From Perilla frutescens (Eukaryota; Streptophyta; Magnoliopsida; Lamiales; Lamiaceae): a DNA stretch of 64,000 nt. Below the pieces are notes generated by a model. It was not told the DNA's origin. It did not search any database and worked only from the letters and a program-made list of their open reading frames with translations. Position numbers and translations under genes: made by a program. Positions 22,080 to 34,886 of the stretch are shown here, piece by piece. The DNA is taken from positions 54,630,501 to 54,694,500 of the forward strand of contig BRKX01000004.1 of the NCBI GenBank assembly GCA_026008535.1, given 5' to 3'. Numbering within the stretch: position 1 is the stretch's first letter; each line of letters opens with the position of its first letter.

Positions 22080-25000
22080 ATTTATATCCCAAACTAACAC
22101 TTTTATCAATTAAGTATCTAAACTATTTAAAAACTAATGAAATCTAACATGAATACATTATATATATATATATATTTTGGCACCTGAAAAATAATTAAGG
22201 TTGGTATTTGATATTGTGGATTTTTAATTTTAACGAAAATAAGCTAACTAGAATATTCCCTGTCGTCAAAACGAATAAATAATCGAGTTGATTTGGATGT
22301 CCTACGTCGTCAAAATAACATCGTTTTATCTTGACGATGTGGAATATTTCAAGTTAGCTAATTTATATATTTTAATAAATTAAAAGTCCCTATCAATAAA
22401 GACATAGTTCGGTCATTTTTCATGTGACGAAAAATGCATAAGACGATAAATTTAAAATAATTTAGATATTTAATTAGGAAAATTGTTAGTTTAGAATATA
22501 TTTGAAAAAACCAAAATACTAATATGGGATATAAACTATGATTTACCCTTTTCTATATATTTTTTTTAATTTCAGAATTTGTACAATAATCATTTTGGTG
22601 GTGGACATAATTAATGTATCATTGTATCCATGTAATAAATGCCGAGATGAATACGAGTTGGAACAGTTGGAATTACAGAGCAAGTGGCAAATAATGTTTT
22701 TTATTTATTTAAAATCCAAGTACAAATTGTACCAAACTAGTAAAATATTATTGAATTAAATCATAAATTAATTGTCGGGTAAACGGGTTTGTCCGGTGAA
22801 TTTAATATATATAATAATCGTGTTGGCGCTTTCGTTACAAATATATGTATGTACTTCGATGTTTGAAGAGGTATTGCAAGTTTTATATTTCCAAATTTTT
22901 ATATTATTTGCAAGTAAGGTTTGACAATTCAATTTTTATAATTTCCTCTTTTTTAATTACTGCAACTAGCTAGGAAGGATATTCTTCAATATTATATAAG
23001 CAAAGTTGTCTTTTGCTTGTTTTACTTTTTTTGTGATTCATATTCATCATATATTATTAAAATGAAAATGAACGGTATTGTGTAGATCAAATCCTATATC
23101 TAGATGTATTTATATTGTGAATAAATGTGACATTTGATATTGTTTGATTATGAGAGGGAAAACTTTGACTCCCACATGAATGGTGTGTATTCAAGGCCCG
23201 ATTCGTGTTTTTCAGGGTCCAAACGAGACTTCAAAAATGACCCTTATCGTTAAAAAATTATTAAAAAAAATAGTCTAAATAAAAAAAAACTAATATATCA
23301 GTAATATGACAATATTTCAAAACAGGAAAAATGTTCTTTCATCTAAATACAACACATCTCTTAGTTTTAGAGACAAAAATATTTATCATGTTTTTGTAAT
23401 CTAACTGATTAATTTTTTTTTTCTTTCAATTGATAACATAGTCAATCCAATAATGTGTGTATGCCCGTTGTGTTTCAAATGTTACTCAAAATTTATAAAA
23501 AACTTAACTTCCATAAATAAATTATTATTTGAATCGGTGTTTAACTTCTCCACTTTGATCATAAACTAATCTAAAATCTGTTTCATATTTCTTAAAATGC
23601 TCAATTCTTGAAATGAAAATCGTGCTTGATTGACTATGTAGATAAAACTATCAACTATATGAATGACTCTTTCTCTCTTTTCCTCCTCTTCCTTCTTCTT
23701 TATATTTAATTTTAGGCCACATCTATACATATCTATTAAAAAATAGGCCCTAAATTTTTGGGGCTTTAAGCTAATACATGTTGAGCCTACCATCAGTACT
23801 GGTCCTGTGTGTATTATGTGACTCTATTTTTGTGTAATGAACCACAAATTTTTTATATATAAAGATATCAATTTTAGTTCTTTTTGAATGACCTATCGAT
23901 GGAGTAGCCAGTGAGAACAAATATCTCAAGTTTTAATTTAATTAACATTTTTAGATTGAGTCTGCCATATATAATTTTTCTAGTGTATTTTACAATGGTT
24001 TGTAGATTATTAATTACCGTAGAGATAATGAGTCACCATGATGGTGTAAAGCATCCTTTGTTAAAAAACATGAAACATGTATGCTCATGAATAAATGACA
24101 TGTAACATGAGAAACAATTATGTGGGTGTAAATCGCTAATTTTTCGTTGAAATAGATTACAAAACTCGTGCGTGTTGATTTTGGAAGTAGTTAACATATG
24201 TGTATATATATACACATGGTCCAAGAAAAGGAAAAAAATGGAAAATTCATTAAATGGCTAGAGAGTAGATAGAGTGGAAGAATGTATGCAAGTTGGCATG
24301 CATATGAACCAAGAGAAATTAAATATATATGAGACATGGATAAAATATGAATTGAATTATGATGTGTTAATTACTTAATTTAGGAATTAATCCGAATCTT
24401 TTAAATTAATTAGATGGACATATGAGATTTTTTATATACAATAAATAACATTATATATACTAATTAGCATTGTAAATGTATTCTAACATTCTATTTGCTA
24501 AAATAATGACTACATTTACAAAATTGACGTTTTTATTCGATTTTGATTAAATACCACTGCATATGTTGTTTTTTTAGCATTACAAATGTTGTGTATTAGA
24601 TTTGCACGCATGTTCTGAAAAAAGCTAGTATTATATACATAGAATTTTAACATTGTAGTTTTGAAAAAAACATACCGATAATATTTACTAACGTTTCACC
24701 TTATTTTCAATTTGTTAAATTATTTCATTGAATGATTGAGATCGATTCATAATTAACATATCATGATCACCTTAAATGTTCATCCGAATCAATTCTTACT
24801 TCCTACACGTGTGTATTTATATGTAAATATATATGGGCATTTTTTAAAAAAAAAAATTTGGAAATAGTCCACCTTGTGAATATATGAGGCCACGAGAGGG
24901 ACGAAAAAAATTAAATGTTATCCTGATTTTCTGACCCAAGTTGATGATCAGAAATTAAATTTGAACTAGTTGATTGAGGGGCAATTCAGACATTTTATCT

Positions 25001-25660
25001 TTTTAATTTGCATCATCCTCCAAATTGGCATAGTGGGAAAAATTAAATAGGAAATTAAAGAAAAATATAAGGAAACGACAAGCTCATCAACACCCCCACT
25101 TGGCTTTTAAAAAAACCTTAACAAATAGTTTTAACCTTATTGCATTTGATGTCGACTGAGACTTGCTTTATTTTGTCAAGTTGATCGCAACATCAATTTT
25201 TATTACAATATTAAAAACATTTCTAGTCCCTTCTAGACTATTTTCTAATCAAAAAGTTGTTTTCAAACTTTCATAATAGTAATAAACACCGCTATATAAT
25301 AGTCCCCAAAAATTATCCCTTACAATACAAAAATAATATAAATCCCACTTAGCTAGCTAGTTGGGTAATATATACATATATATATATATATATATTATTG
25401 AACGAAATGTATCCATGATGCATTCTCATACGCTATATATTGCGGTTTCTCCATTCCATATATATTTATATAAACATTATCCTACGTATCTATAGCAGGA
25501 TATTTAATATTATTCGAATATTTGAGGTCATAATTGAATTAACATCAAATATCTTTATCTATTTAAAAACACAGTCGTTGCTAAAAATAAAATTTTCCAT
25601 AAAAGTCATTGTTAATTTTGGAAATTAATTTTTTTATTATTAATGTCAAATTCACTAAAT
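22080..25660. other. gene-free AT-rich stretch with a possible transposon relic
   Basis: No gene found. At about 23190-23812 the ends AAGGCCCGATTCG and GTACTGGTCCTG, with CCCTAAATTTTTGGGGCTTTAAG near the right side, look like terminal sequence of a decayed class II element. That is a weak call. Confidence 0.35.
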
Positions 25661-25663
25661 AAT

Positions 25664-25857
25664 AACCCTTCTGTTTCACTTTATTTGTTGTTTTATGTTT
25701 TTTTTTTATCTAAAATTAACAATTAATTTTGTGGACAAATATACACATCCCTCATATATGCCATAAAATCTTATTTAATTATATTTCCCTAAAATAGGGT
25801 TTGTGATAGAGTTAAATTAGAGAGAGAAGTGTGTGAAAATATGTAAAATAACAAATA
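25664..25857. mobile_element. left part of a Stowaway-like MITE split by a Helitron
   Basis: Matches the reverse complement of the intact MITE at 21148-21410 from its end (CTGTTTCACTTTATTTGTTG) to about two thirds through (AATAACAAATA). The rest of the same MITE continues at 30988. Confidence 0.8.
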
Positions 25858-27966
25858 TCTATATCTATATAATATCTAAAAGTAAGATAGTCACTATAAA
25901 TAATAATAATAGATTTTCCCGCCTAAATGCACTTTCTATAAATAAAATGTATAATATTATTAATTAATTAATATTTATATTATATAGTCATTGAATACTA
26001 GAATTTCAATATTATAAATTATTATTTTTCATATTGCAAAAATACTATTTTTTATCAAAAATTATTTTGTTCATTCAATGAAAAAAATTATGTGGCCTTT
26101 AAATTACTGATTTATATGTGAATTTTCTAAACACCTATTTTTTATTTACGATGGACCATAATTTTTTATTAATTATCATTCTTTTAAGTGTTATGAGTGA
26201 ATGTTCCAATATATTAATTTAAAATATTTTAAAATTTTAAGTTGATTAAATATATTAAAATAATTTCAGGTCCACATCAAAATTTTAATTGAATATATTT
26301 AAATTTTTGAATTAAATGTATTCATCAAGATACACATTGAAAATTTTAAATTAAATCTATTTAAATTTCTGAATTAAATGTACTAATGGAACTTGGCAAT
26401 TAATTATTAAATATATTTATGTCAAGAAATATATATATATATATATATATATCAATTAAATAGTTAAAGCTTATAATTTTAGTTTTTCAAACAAAAATCA
26501 TCACACATAAAAAAAACTTACAAATTAAAATTAAAGCTTCTAATTTTAATTTTTTTTAAGTAATTTTAAAATTAAAAATGATATTTATGTAAATTAATAA
26601 TTATTTATTTTTTAATTAAATTTAATAACGGTGTATAAAGAAAAATTAGTGGCGTATTTAGAAATTTTCATTGATTAAATGTATTTTAAAAAATCAAGAT
26701 CTCCATACAAAATTTTAAATTAAATATATTTAAATTTTTAATGGTCGAAACTTGAAATGTATTAATTGATCTTATCATTTTAATATTAGATAATTTTAAG
26801 ATTTTCAAGTTACCATATTTAAGTTTTCAACTTTAAAGATGTTTTAAATAGCTAAAACTTATGTATTTTAATTTTAAACCAAAATTTAACCCACATTAAA
26901 GAACAATGAAATAATATTGTATATGAACAAACTATAAATTGTGAGACCCAGCAATGATCTTTGCAAATTGAGATCATGCATAATATTTGATATTTGATTT
27001 TATCAATTTAATACGATACACTTTAAATTTTTAGAAATTAAATATTTTTTAATTAAAATTTAATTAAATATATTAAACAAATATAATAAAATATTTTAAC
27101 TATATTAATTTAAAATATTTTTTAATTTTTTAAGTTAATTAAATATATTAAAAAATTTAAATCCACATCAAAAATCTTTTAATGAGTTAAAATCTTTAAA
27201 GAAAATGCACTTAATTTTTTCAATAATTTTTTTATCATTCCTCATTCGTGTGTGTGCGCGCATGTGTTTAGATTTGTGAAGTTCTAAAGTTACATATCAA
27301 TCATCAGGACTATGATATTTTATTTCTCGACAAGTAGGTTCATAAAGTTACATATAATAACATATAAAATATATTTCGATTGTCTTCACCTAAGTATTTT
27401 TATTTTTTTTATAATATATTATTACATATTGCTATTTACATATTAAATTTCACTTACCATACATCTCATATCGGTTGTAGATTGAAATATTTTGATGTAT
27501 GTTCTATAAAAGAGTGGGTAATCTTAAATCGAAATCTCAAATTAGTTCCGCAACTTTTTCTAATTTTCCTACATCCCACGTTGATTTTAGATTGAAATAT
27601 TGGGATGTAGGTTGTTGTATAAAAGGGTGGAAAACCTCAAAATTTTTATTTAATCATATTGAACAAAAATATTTAAAAAAATTAAAAAAAATTATTCGTG
27701 CCTAATTGGTCGATTAATCATTGTTGAGACCAACTGGGTAGCCAGGATTTTGTCTTCTCGATTTTACAACCAACTTGGGTGTTTCTAGCATGACTAGAGC
27801 CGTCAATGCTCATTTCTCCAATGATGAAAAATACATAAGTAATTTATAATTCAAACGATATAATTCATATATTTATATGTGAAATTCATGATTGAACATA
27901 ATTTTATTATTGTACACAAATATTTTTTAATAACATCTCTTGTGCATCGCACAGGTGGTATACTAG
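25858..27966 (+). mobile_element. non-autonomous Helitron, unit 1 of a tandem dimer
   Basis: Begins TCTATATC directly after host A (25857). Ends with hairpin TGTGC-ATC-GCACA (27941-27953), a ten-base spacer and CTAG (27963-27966). Helitron 5'-TC and 3'-CTRR with a subterminal hairpin are both met. No Rep/helicase is encoded. Compared with unit 2 it lacks about 0.95 kb near 26530, and keeps the right end of the small TIR element that unit 2 holds in full. Confidence 0.85.
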
Positions 27967-30900
27967 TTATATCTAAAAGTAAGATAGTCACTATAAATAG
28001 TAATAATTAGTTTTCCCGCCTAAATGCACTTTCTATAAATAAAAATAAAATATTTATTAATTAATTAATATCTATATTATATAGTCATTCAATACTAGAT
28101 TTTCAATATTATAAATTATTATTTTTATTTTGCAAAAATACTATATTTTTATTAAAAATCATTTTGTTCATAAGATGAAATAAACTATGTGGTCTTTAAA
28201 TTGTTTATTTATATGTGAATTTTTTAAACACCTATTTTTTTTTCTTTACAATGGATCATAATTTTATGTTAATTATCATTCTTTTAACTATTATGAGTGA
28301 ATGTTCTAATATAATAATTTAAAAATATTTTAAATTTTTAACTTGATTAAATATATTAAAATGATTCCAGATCCACAGCAAAATTTCAATTGAATATATT
28401 TAAATTTTTAAATTAAATGTATTAATCAAGATACACATGGAGAATTTTAAATTAAATCTACTTAAATTTTTGAATTAAATGTATTAATTGAACTTAGCAA
28501 TTAACTATTAAATATATTTATGCCATGACTATATTATATATATATATACATGTATATGTATATATATATATTAAATAATTAAAGCTTATACTTTTAGTTT
28601 TTCAAACAAAAATCATCTCACATCAAGAAACTTACAAATATTGTTATGCATGAACAAATTATAAATTATGAGTCCCAACAATGATATTTCCACATTTGTT
28701 GATCTCTAAGTTGAGATCAAATGTAATATTTAGATATTTGATATTATCATTTTAATATTAAATATTAAATATATTTTAAATTTATAGATTTGATTTAAAT
28801 TATATATATTAAATAGTTCAAATGAATTTTTTTTAAATATTGATTTAAATTTTATACTCTTTAATTGATTAAGAGTGTTTCTATATACACCATTTTTTTT
28901 TTCTTTATACACCACATTTATTTTATACATCACGCATCTTTTTCATATTTTCACATTTTATCTTTTCACACCACGATAAAAGTTATTTCTATCATTTCAC
29001 TGTGAAAATAAATAAAAAAAAATAATTCAAAAGAAAATAAAATAAAAATTATTCTCCACCCTCACTCTTTTCCCTCCATACTACATACCTGCCGCCCTCC
29101 GTCGCCGTCACTTTTCTTCCTGACCCGCCACCTTCGCTTTTCTTCCCCAATAATTAATTTATTTTCCAAAATAAAATAGAGAAGGATGTAGTTGCCGTCA
29201 ACACGGTGTTCAAACTCTGATAAAATCCTTTTTGAGATTTATAAAATATTCTGACAAATTCTTCAACGTCACCAGATTTTAAAGTATTACGTCAACACCA
29301 TGTTCCAAATTTCAACCTCTCAATCAAATATATGTATTTCTTCAAACATTTATGCGACAAATTCTATGATTGGAGAAGTTAGCGAAATCAATTTGTTAGC
29401 CTAAAAAATACATGACATCAATGCACACATTTAGTTTCATATATAGACAACTCTTACAAATAAAAATTATGGAAGAAGATGAGAGAAATGAAGATTAGCC
29501 TAAATGGAGGGAAAAGAGAGAGCAATTGTGGGGGTAATGCGACGGCTAGGGTCACTGGGGTGAGAAGAATGGGGTTATTTATTTTTATTTTATTTATTTT
29601 TTAAGTAATTTTTAAAATAAAAAATGATATTTATATGAATTAATAATTATTTATTTTTTTAATTAAATTCAATAGTGGTGTATAAAGAAAATTTAGTGGC
29701 GTATTTAGAAACACCCATTAATTAAATATATTTTAAAAAATCAAGATCTGCATACAAATTTTTAAATAAAATATATTTTAATTTTGAATGGTCAAAACTC
29801 GAAATGTATTTGATCTTATCATTTTAATGTTAGATAATTTTAAGATTTTCAAGTCATCATATATAAGGTTTCTACTTTAAAGATGTTTTAAATAGTTAAA
29901 ACTTATATATTTTAATTTTAAACCAAAATTTATCTCACATTGAAGAACAAAGAAATAATATTGTATATGAACAAACTATGAATTGTGAGGCCCAACAATG
30001 ATCTCTGAAAATTGAGATCAAGTATAATATTTGATATTTGATTTTATCAATTTAATACAATACATTTTAAATTTTTAGAAATTAAATATTTTTGAATTAC
30101 GATTGAATTAAATATATTAAACAAATATAATAATTAATATATTTAAAAAATCAACATCCACATCCAAAATCTTTTAATGAGTTAAAATCTTTAAAGATAA
30201 TGTATTCGATTTTTTCAATAAACAAATATTTTTTTTTTTCTATCATTCATCATTCGTGCGCGCGCGCGTAGATCTACGAAGTTCTAAAGTTACATATCAA
30301 TTATCGGAACTATGATGTTTTCTTTCTCCACAAGTGAGTTCATAAAGTTACATATAATAACATATAAAATTCCATTTAGATTGTTTTCGCCTAAGTATTT
30401 TTATTTTTATTTTTTATAATAGATTATTACATATTGCTATTTATCATATTAAGTTTTCACTTACCCTACGTCTCTCATCGGCTGTAGATTGAAATATTGG
30501 GATGTGGGTTGTATAAAAGAGTGGGTAATCTTAAATCGAAATTTCAAATTAGTTCCGCAACTTTTTCTAATTTTCCTACATCCCACATTGGTTGTAGATT
30601 GAAACATTGGAATGTAGGTTGTTGTATAAAAAGGGTGGAAACCTCAAAAATTCTATTTAATTATATTTTGAACAAAAGTATTTTAAAAAATTGAAAAAAA
30701 TTATTCGTGCCTAATTGACCGATTAATCGATGTCGAGACCATCTGGGCGGCGAGGACTCTGCCTTCTTGATTTTACAACCAACTTGGGTGTTTCCGGTAT
30801 GGCCAGAGCCGCCAAGGTTGATTTCTTAAATGATGAAAAAAACATAAGTAATTTACAATTCAAACGATATAATTCATATATTTATATGCGAAATTCATGA

Positions 30901-30987
30901 TTGAATATAATTTTATTATTGTACATAATTTTTTTTAATAACATCCCTGTGCAATATCCCCTGTGCATCGCACAGGTGGTATACTAG
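27967..30987 (+). mobile_element. non-autonomous Helitron, unit 2 of a tandem dimer
   Basis: Follows the CTAG of unit 1 almost directly. Homology resumes at TATCTAAAAGTAAGATAG (about 27970), so the outermost 5' bases are missing. Ends with a perfect hairpin CCTGTGC-ATC-GCACAGG (30960-30976) and CTAG (30984-30987), followed by host T. It carries an 844-bp TIR element at 28873-29716. Long blocks are nearly identical to unit 1. Confidence 0.85.
28873..29716. mobile_element. TIR transposon (PIF/Harbinger-like guess) nested in Helitron unit 2
   Basis: The ends GAGTGTTTCTATATACACC and the complement of TGGCGTATTTAGAAACACCC are inverted repeats of about 40 bp, with TTAA-containing flanks on both sides. 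The interior includes a GC-richer strip at 29060-29145. The superfamily is an inference from the TTA-type flank. Part of its right end survives at about 26560-26680 in unit 1, so it was present before the units were duplicated. Confidence 0.6.
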
Positions 30988-31043
30988 TTTTGAAACAAAT
31001 CAAAAAAGTTAAACACAACAAATAAAATGAAACGGAGGGAGTA
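30988..31043. mobile_element. right part of the Stowaway-like MITE split by a Helitron
   Basis: Continues the MITE interrupted at 25857 and ends AAATGAAACGGAGGGAGTA, inverse of the left end. Together with 25664-25857 it rebuilds one MITE with an A/T insertion point. Confidence 0.8.
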
Positions 31044-32560
31044 TTTTATTATTAATTATGAATCATATTAGTAAACACTTCACATGTATGCTTTGAAAAT
31101 AAAAAATAATGTTGCATAGTGTATGAATTTTTCATACATTCTTTATAATTCGAGGCTGATTTGAATCTCAAAATTAGTTTCAAATAATCATTTCCCCTCT
31201 TTGCTTTTGGTTGGACTTAATCTCAATGACATAATAACAAATGTACAAAATTATATAATTCACAATATTTATAAATTAATTTTGTTTAGTTATAATAATT
31301 TTAATAATTTTTTTAATTATAATTTCTAACAAATAATATTATAAATATTTCTCATCCGTGCATTACACGAGAGATACTCTAAGTACTTATAAAAATGAAC
31401 GAGATATGTTCAGGATTGTCTATATTATCAAGACATTTACACATTTTTTATTTTTCTTTTTCCATTCACATACCCGACCTGGTGATATTTAGAATATTCA
31501 AATATGTGATCTTATTTACACATTTTTTGGTTTAGGCATGATCTTTTAAATTTTACTATTTACAATATAAAATAATTTTTTTCCTCTAATTAAAACATAA
31601 GTACCAAATTCGGTGGAATCAAATTCAAATTTCTACCCATATGTATGCCTTTAATTCCACCACTCACGTAATGTTTATCATGTCCTGTAAATATAAAACT
31701 ACCACCGCATCAAAATACACCGAATTCAATTTGTCAAGAAGAAGAAGATGACATTTTACGTGGTAATTGCCAAAATTTAAAGTCCGCATCTAAAAAAAAG
31801 TATAAATGTCACGACAATTGAAATAATTAGGGCGCCCAAATAATGACTTTCATCTATTTGCAATTTTAACACTACATTTGAAATGTTACAATAATGACAT
31901 CCCATTTCGATCTTTATAGAAACTTTGTCCACTCCAAAAATTTCTGATGATCGAAAATTCGACAGATATTTTTCTCCACATGTACAAGAACTCCAATGTA
32001 CTCCAACAAATTGGAATACGAATGTTGTGTTGTTATTTGTAAGATGGACATGATAAAAGAACTTGTAAAAATGTAAGGATAACATCTAATTTTTAAACTA
32101 TTTTTCAACGTTGTCTCAAATCGTTTATGTTTGTTAGAGTTCATATACACATTAAAAAAATACAATGTCGGATTTTTGATCGCCAGAAAAATTTGAGTGC
32201 TCGAATTTACTACAAATGAGAAGATGATATTTTTATTGCTTGGTTTCAAAAAATATTGTTAAAATTACAAATATGTTGAAAAGTACATGTTTTTTTTTTA
32301 GACAATCAAACCTAATTTCTAATCAATTCTTTTAAAACATCCCAAAAAAAGTGCTAATTAAATTATAACCATATATGCTTCTCGTTTGAACAAAACAAAG
32401 GTTGTTTTGGTAACTTGCATTGAGCAACTAGATCCTATTTTTATTGCCCTCACATGAATCTTCATACCCTCTCTCTCTCTTGAAAATCCAACTAACGCTC
32501 TCTCTCCCCCTTAATGTACTTAGCCCATCTTCCAGTTTAAGAAGCTAGAAATAGTTGAAA
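31044..32560. other. gene-free stretch upstream of the ABA receptor
   Basis: AT-rich; only chance frames. A degenerate Helitron-like end may lie near 31356-31380 (CCGTGCATTACACG followed by ATACTCTA). The proximal promoter of the receptor gene should lie in the last few hundred bases, but no specific element can be assigned. Confidence 0.45.
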
Positions 32561-32561
32561 A

Positions 32562-32739
32562 CTCCCCCCCCCCCCCCCCTCTCTAGCATCCAGTATATAT
32601 ACCAATTTACAACCCAAAACCACTAATCACACACCACCATCTCTCTCTCTCTCTCTCTCTCTCTCTATTATCTAAACATCCATTCATCTCAGATCACCAA
32701 AACAAAACACCAACAAAAACTGAATCCAAATTCATAAAA
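32562..32739 (+). promoter_or_regulatory. core promoter and CT-rich leader of the ABA receptor gene
   Basis: A run of 16 C (32564-32579) is followed by a TATA box (TATATATA, 32594-32601), a likely start about 30 bases later, and a CT microsatellite (32641-32667) in the leader. The leader has no ATG before 32740. Confidence 0.65.
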
Positions 32740-33369
32740 ATGCCTGCTGATCATCCAAAATCCTCCCTCCTGCTCCAAAGAATCCACGAGGCACCCTCCA
32801 CCGCAGCCTCCGCCGCGCCCACCGCCGCCGCCGCGACGGCATGCAAACACGCCTACCGCCAAGTCCCGGACCACGTGGCTCGGTACCACGCCCACGCGGT
32901 CGGCCCCAACCAGTGCTTCTCCGCCGTGACCCAGCACATCGCCGCCCCCGTGGCCACCGTGTGGTCGGTCGTCCGCCGCTTCGACAACCCGCAGGCGTAC
33001 AAGCACTTCGTCAAGAGCTGCCACGTGGTGCTCGGCGACGGCGACGTCGGCACGCTCCGTGAGGTCCGCGTCATCTCCGGCCTCCCCGCCGTCAGCAGCA
33101 CGGAGCGGCTCGAGATCCTCGACGACGAGCAGCACGTCATGAGCTTCAGCGTCGTCGGCGGCGACCACCGCCTCGCCAACTACCGCTCCGTCACCACGCT
33201 GCACTCCTCCGCCGCCGGCACCGCCGTCGTGGAGTCGTACGTCGTCGATGTACCACAAGGTAACACAAAAGAAGACACGTGCGTTTTTGTCGACACCATT
33301 GTCAAATGTAATCTTCAATCGTTAGCTCAGATCGCCGAGAATTTAGCCAGACGAAATTCTTCCCATTAA
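32740..33369 (+). CDS. PYL: abscisic acid receptor, PYR/PYL/RCAR family (PYL4/5/6 type)
   Basis: An intronless frame of 209 residues, as expected for this subfamily. The START-like (Bet v 1 fold) domain covers about 40-205. Visible ABA-binding features: the pocket lysine in HFVKSC (K92), gate SGLPA (113-117), TERL with E122, latch HRL (143-145), YRS with Y148 and S150, ESYVVD with E165, and N191 in KCNLQSL. These match pocket positions K59, E94, Y120, E141 and N167 of PYR1. When ABA closes gate and latch, the receptor binds and inhibits clade A PP2C phosphatases, releasing SnRK2 kinases; it acts in cytosol and nucleus. Residues 21-35 are an Ala/Thr-rich linker. All key residues are present. 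The first three quarters use GC-ending codons; after about 33258 the codons become AT-rich. Confidence 0.96.
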   Translation: MPADHPKSSLLLQRIHEAPSTAASAAPTAAAATACKHAYRQVPDHVARYHAHAVGPNQCFSAVTQHIAAPVATVWSVVRRFDNPQAYKHFVKSCHVVLGDGDVGTLREVRVISGLPAVSSTERLEILDDEQHVMSFSVVGGDHRLANYRSVTTLHSSAAGTAVVESYVVDVPQGNTKEDTCVFVDTIVKCNLQSLAQIAENLARRNSSH

Positions 33370-34844
33370 ATTCCGAAAAAATAGAAAAAAAAAAAGATCA
33401 AGATTATTATTATTATTATAGGCGCATGATGAGGAAATTAATTATTACTACTTAAGATTATTAATCCAAGGATGAAATTAATCTCTTGTCGATTTGTACT
33501 ATGAATTTCGGATGTTAATTACTATTATTTTTTTTTTTGATAGAACATGTAATGTTTCCAAGATCATCGATCTTGTTGATTTGTCAAAGAAATCTCTCCA
33601 CTTTTTTTAGTTTATTTCCCGCTAATTTATCTTTAATTTATATATTTCGCATGGTTTGATATTGATGATTTCTTTCTTTATAATCTTAAAATAAATAAAT
33701 TTGGTTAATTAGCGCATGTTAGAGAAATGCTAAAAATGTATTTTACGGTCAAAAATTTCCCACCGAGCTCTCTCGTTATTCGTGGTTTATAATTAATCTT
33801 TGATATTATAAAATGCGATCGAGGTTAAAAGTCATGATAAATAATTAATTGCATGAGAGATAATTAATTAAGAGTTTAATAAATTATAGTCGGTGAGGAC
33901 ATTGACATTTTAAAATATAGTATTGTTTAGTGATTCACTTATCTGATCAGTACGGTATATGTGGGCATTGGTATTTGCGACTAATTAAAATTCATTAATC
34001 CATGTGGTTAAGCTTAATTAAGTGCAGTTTGGCAGTTATAAATTATAATACCTCGTATCTAATCGTCTTTTTAAGACAAGCAGCTTTGGTTGGATTCTAT
34101 TCTATCTAGACTACTTAAACTGTTAATTATCATCTATTAGCAAATTTTATTTTAATATATATGCGATAAATGAAAACTCTATTACATGTTGTCTAGCTCA
34201 CCAAAGTTATAATTAGTTTAATGAGCTTTTTTAATTGTTAATTGTAAAATCACTTTCTAATTACATGCATGTGATTAAAGAATTTATTAGCGTGTTTAAT
34301 TTTGTTACTTATAGATACATATATAGGTTTATAAATTTAGAGATCCAAGAATCCCTAATAAACCTATATAAAGGAAATATTTATGAAATTAGCGATGTAA
34401 ATAACAGTTATAGCTAGTTCTCGTGAATTTATATGCATAAAGAGCATTACGCTATTGAAAATGAATTGTTTCTCTAACTTGATTAATAGTAATTAGTAGT
34501 TTTTTTTTCCAAAATTTAATTTACTTCTTGCTAAAGTTTGATGGCCACAAGATTTTGTGATGGAGCAACCATAAAAAAGAAATTAAATCTGCAGTCTGAG
34601 GTAATGCATGGAGGGTTTTGGGGGAATGGATACCATGTTGAATTTTATTTTTTATTATTAAATTTGTGGGGAAAAAATTATTGCAGAAATACTATCAATA
34701 GTATTAAATTAATTTGAATGGAATCAAACAGCTAGCCATCCATCCCTGCAAGTTGGCCTTCTGTGACACCAACTAGCTGTTAAAGGAAAGAAAAAGGAAA
34801 ATTAGTACTTGTACGTTATATCGCAAGTTGCACAACTTGTTTGC

Positions 34845-34886
<42 letters not shown>

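Noticed and set aside
31777..32249. Overlapping minus-strand frames of 102 and 111 codons
   Set aside because: Low-complexity AT-rich DNA with no domain or conserved start; weak similarity to 43290-43440 suggests repeat sequence.
32689..33318. 209-codon minus-strand frame and a second 108-codon minus frame over the ABA receptor
   Set aside because: Open only because the receptor's GC-rich third positions remove stop codons; the plus strand encodes a complete PYL protein.
34570..34760. Possible microRNA hairpin downstream of the ABA receptor
   Set aside because: I could not find a convincing stem with a 20-22-base mature arm.
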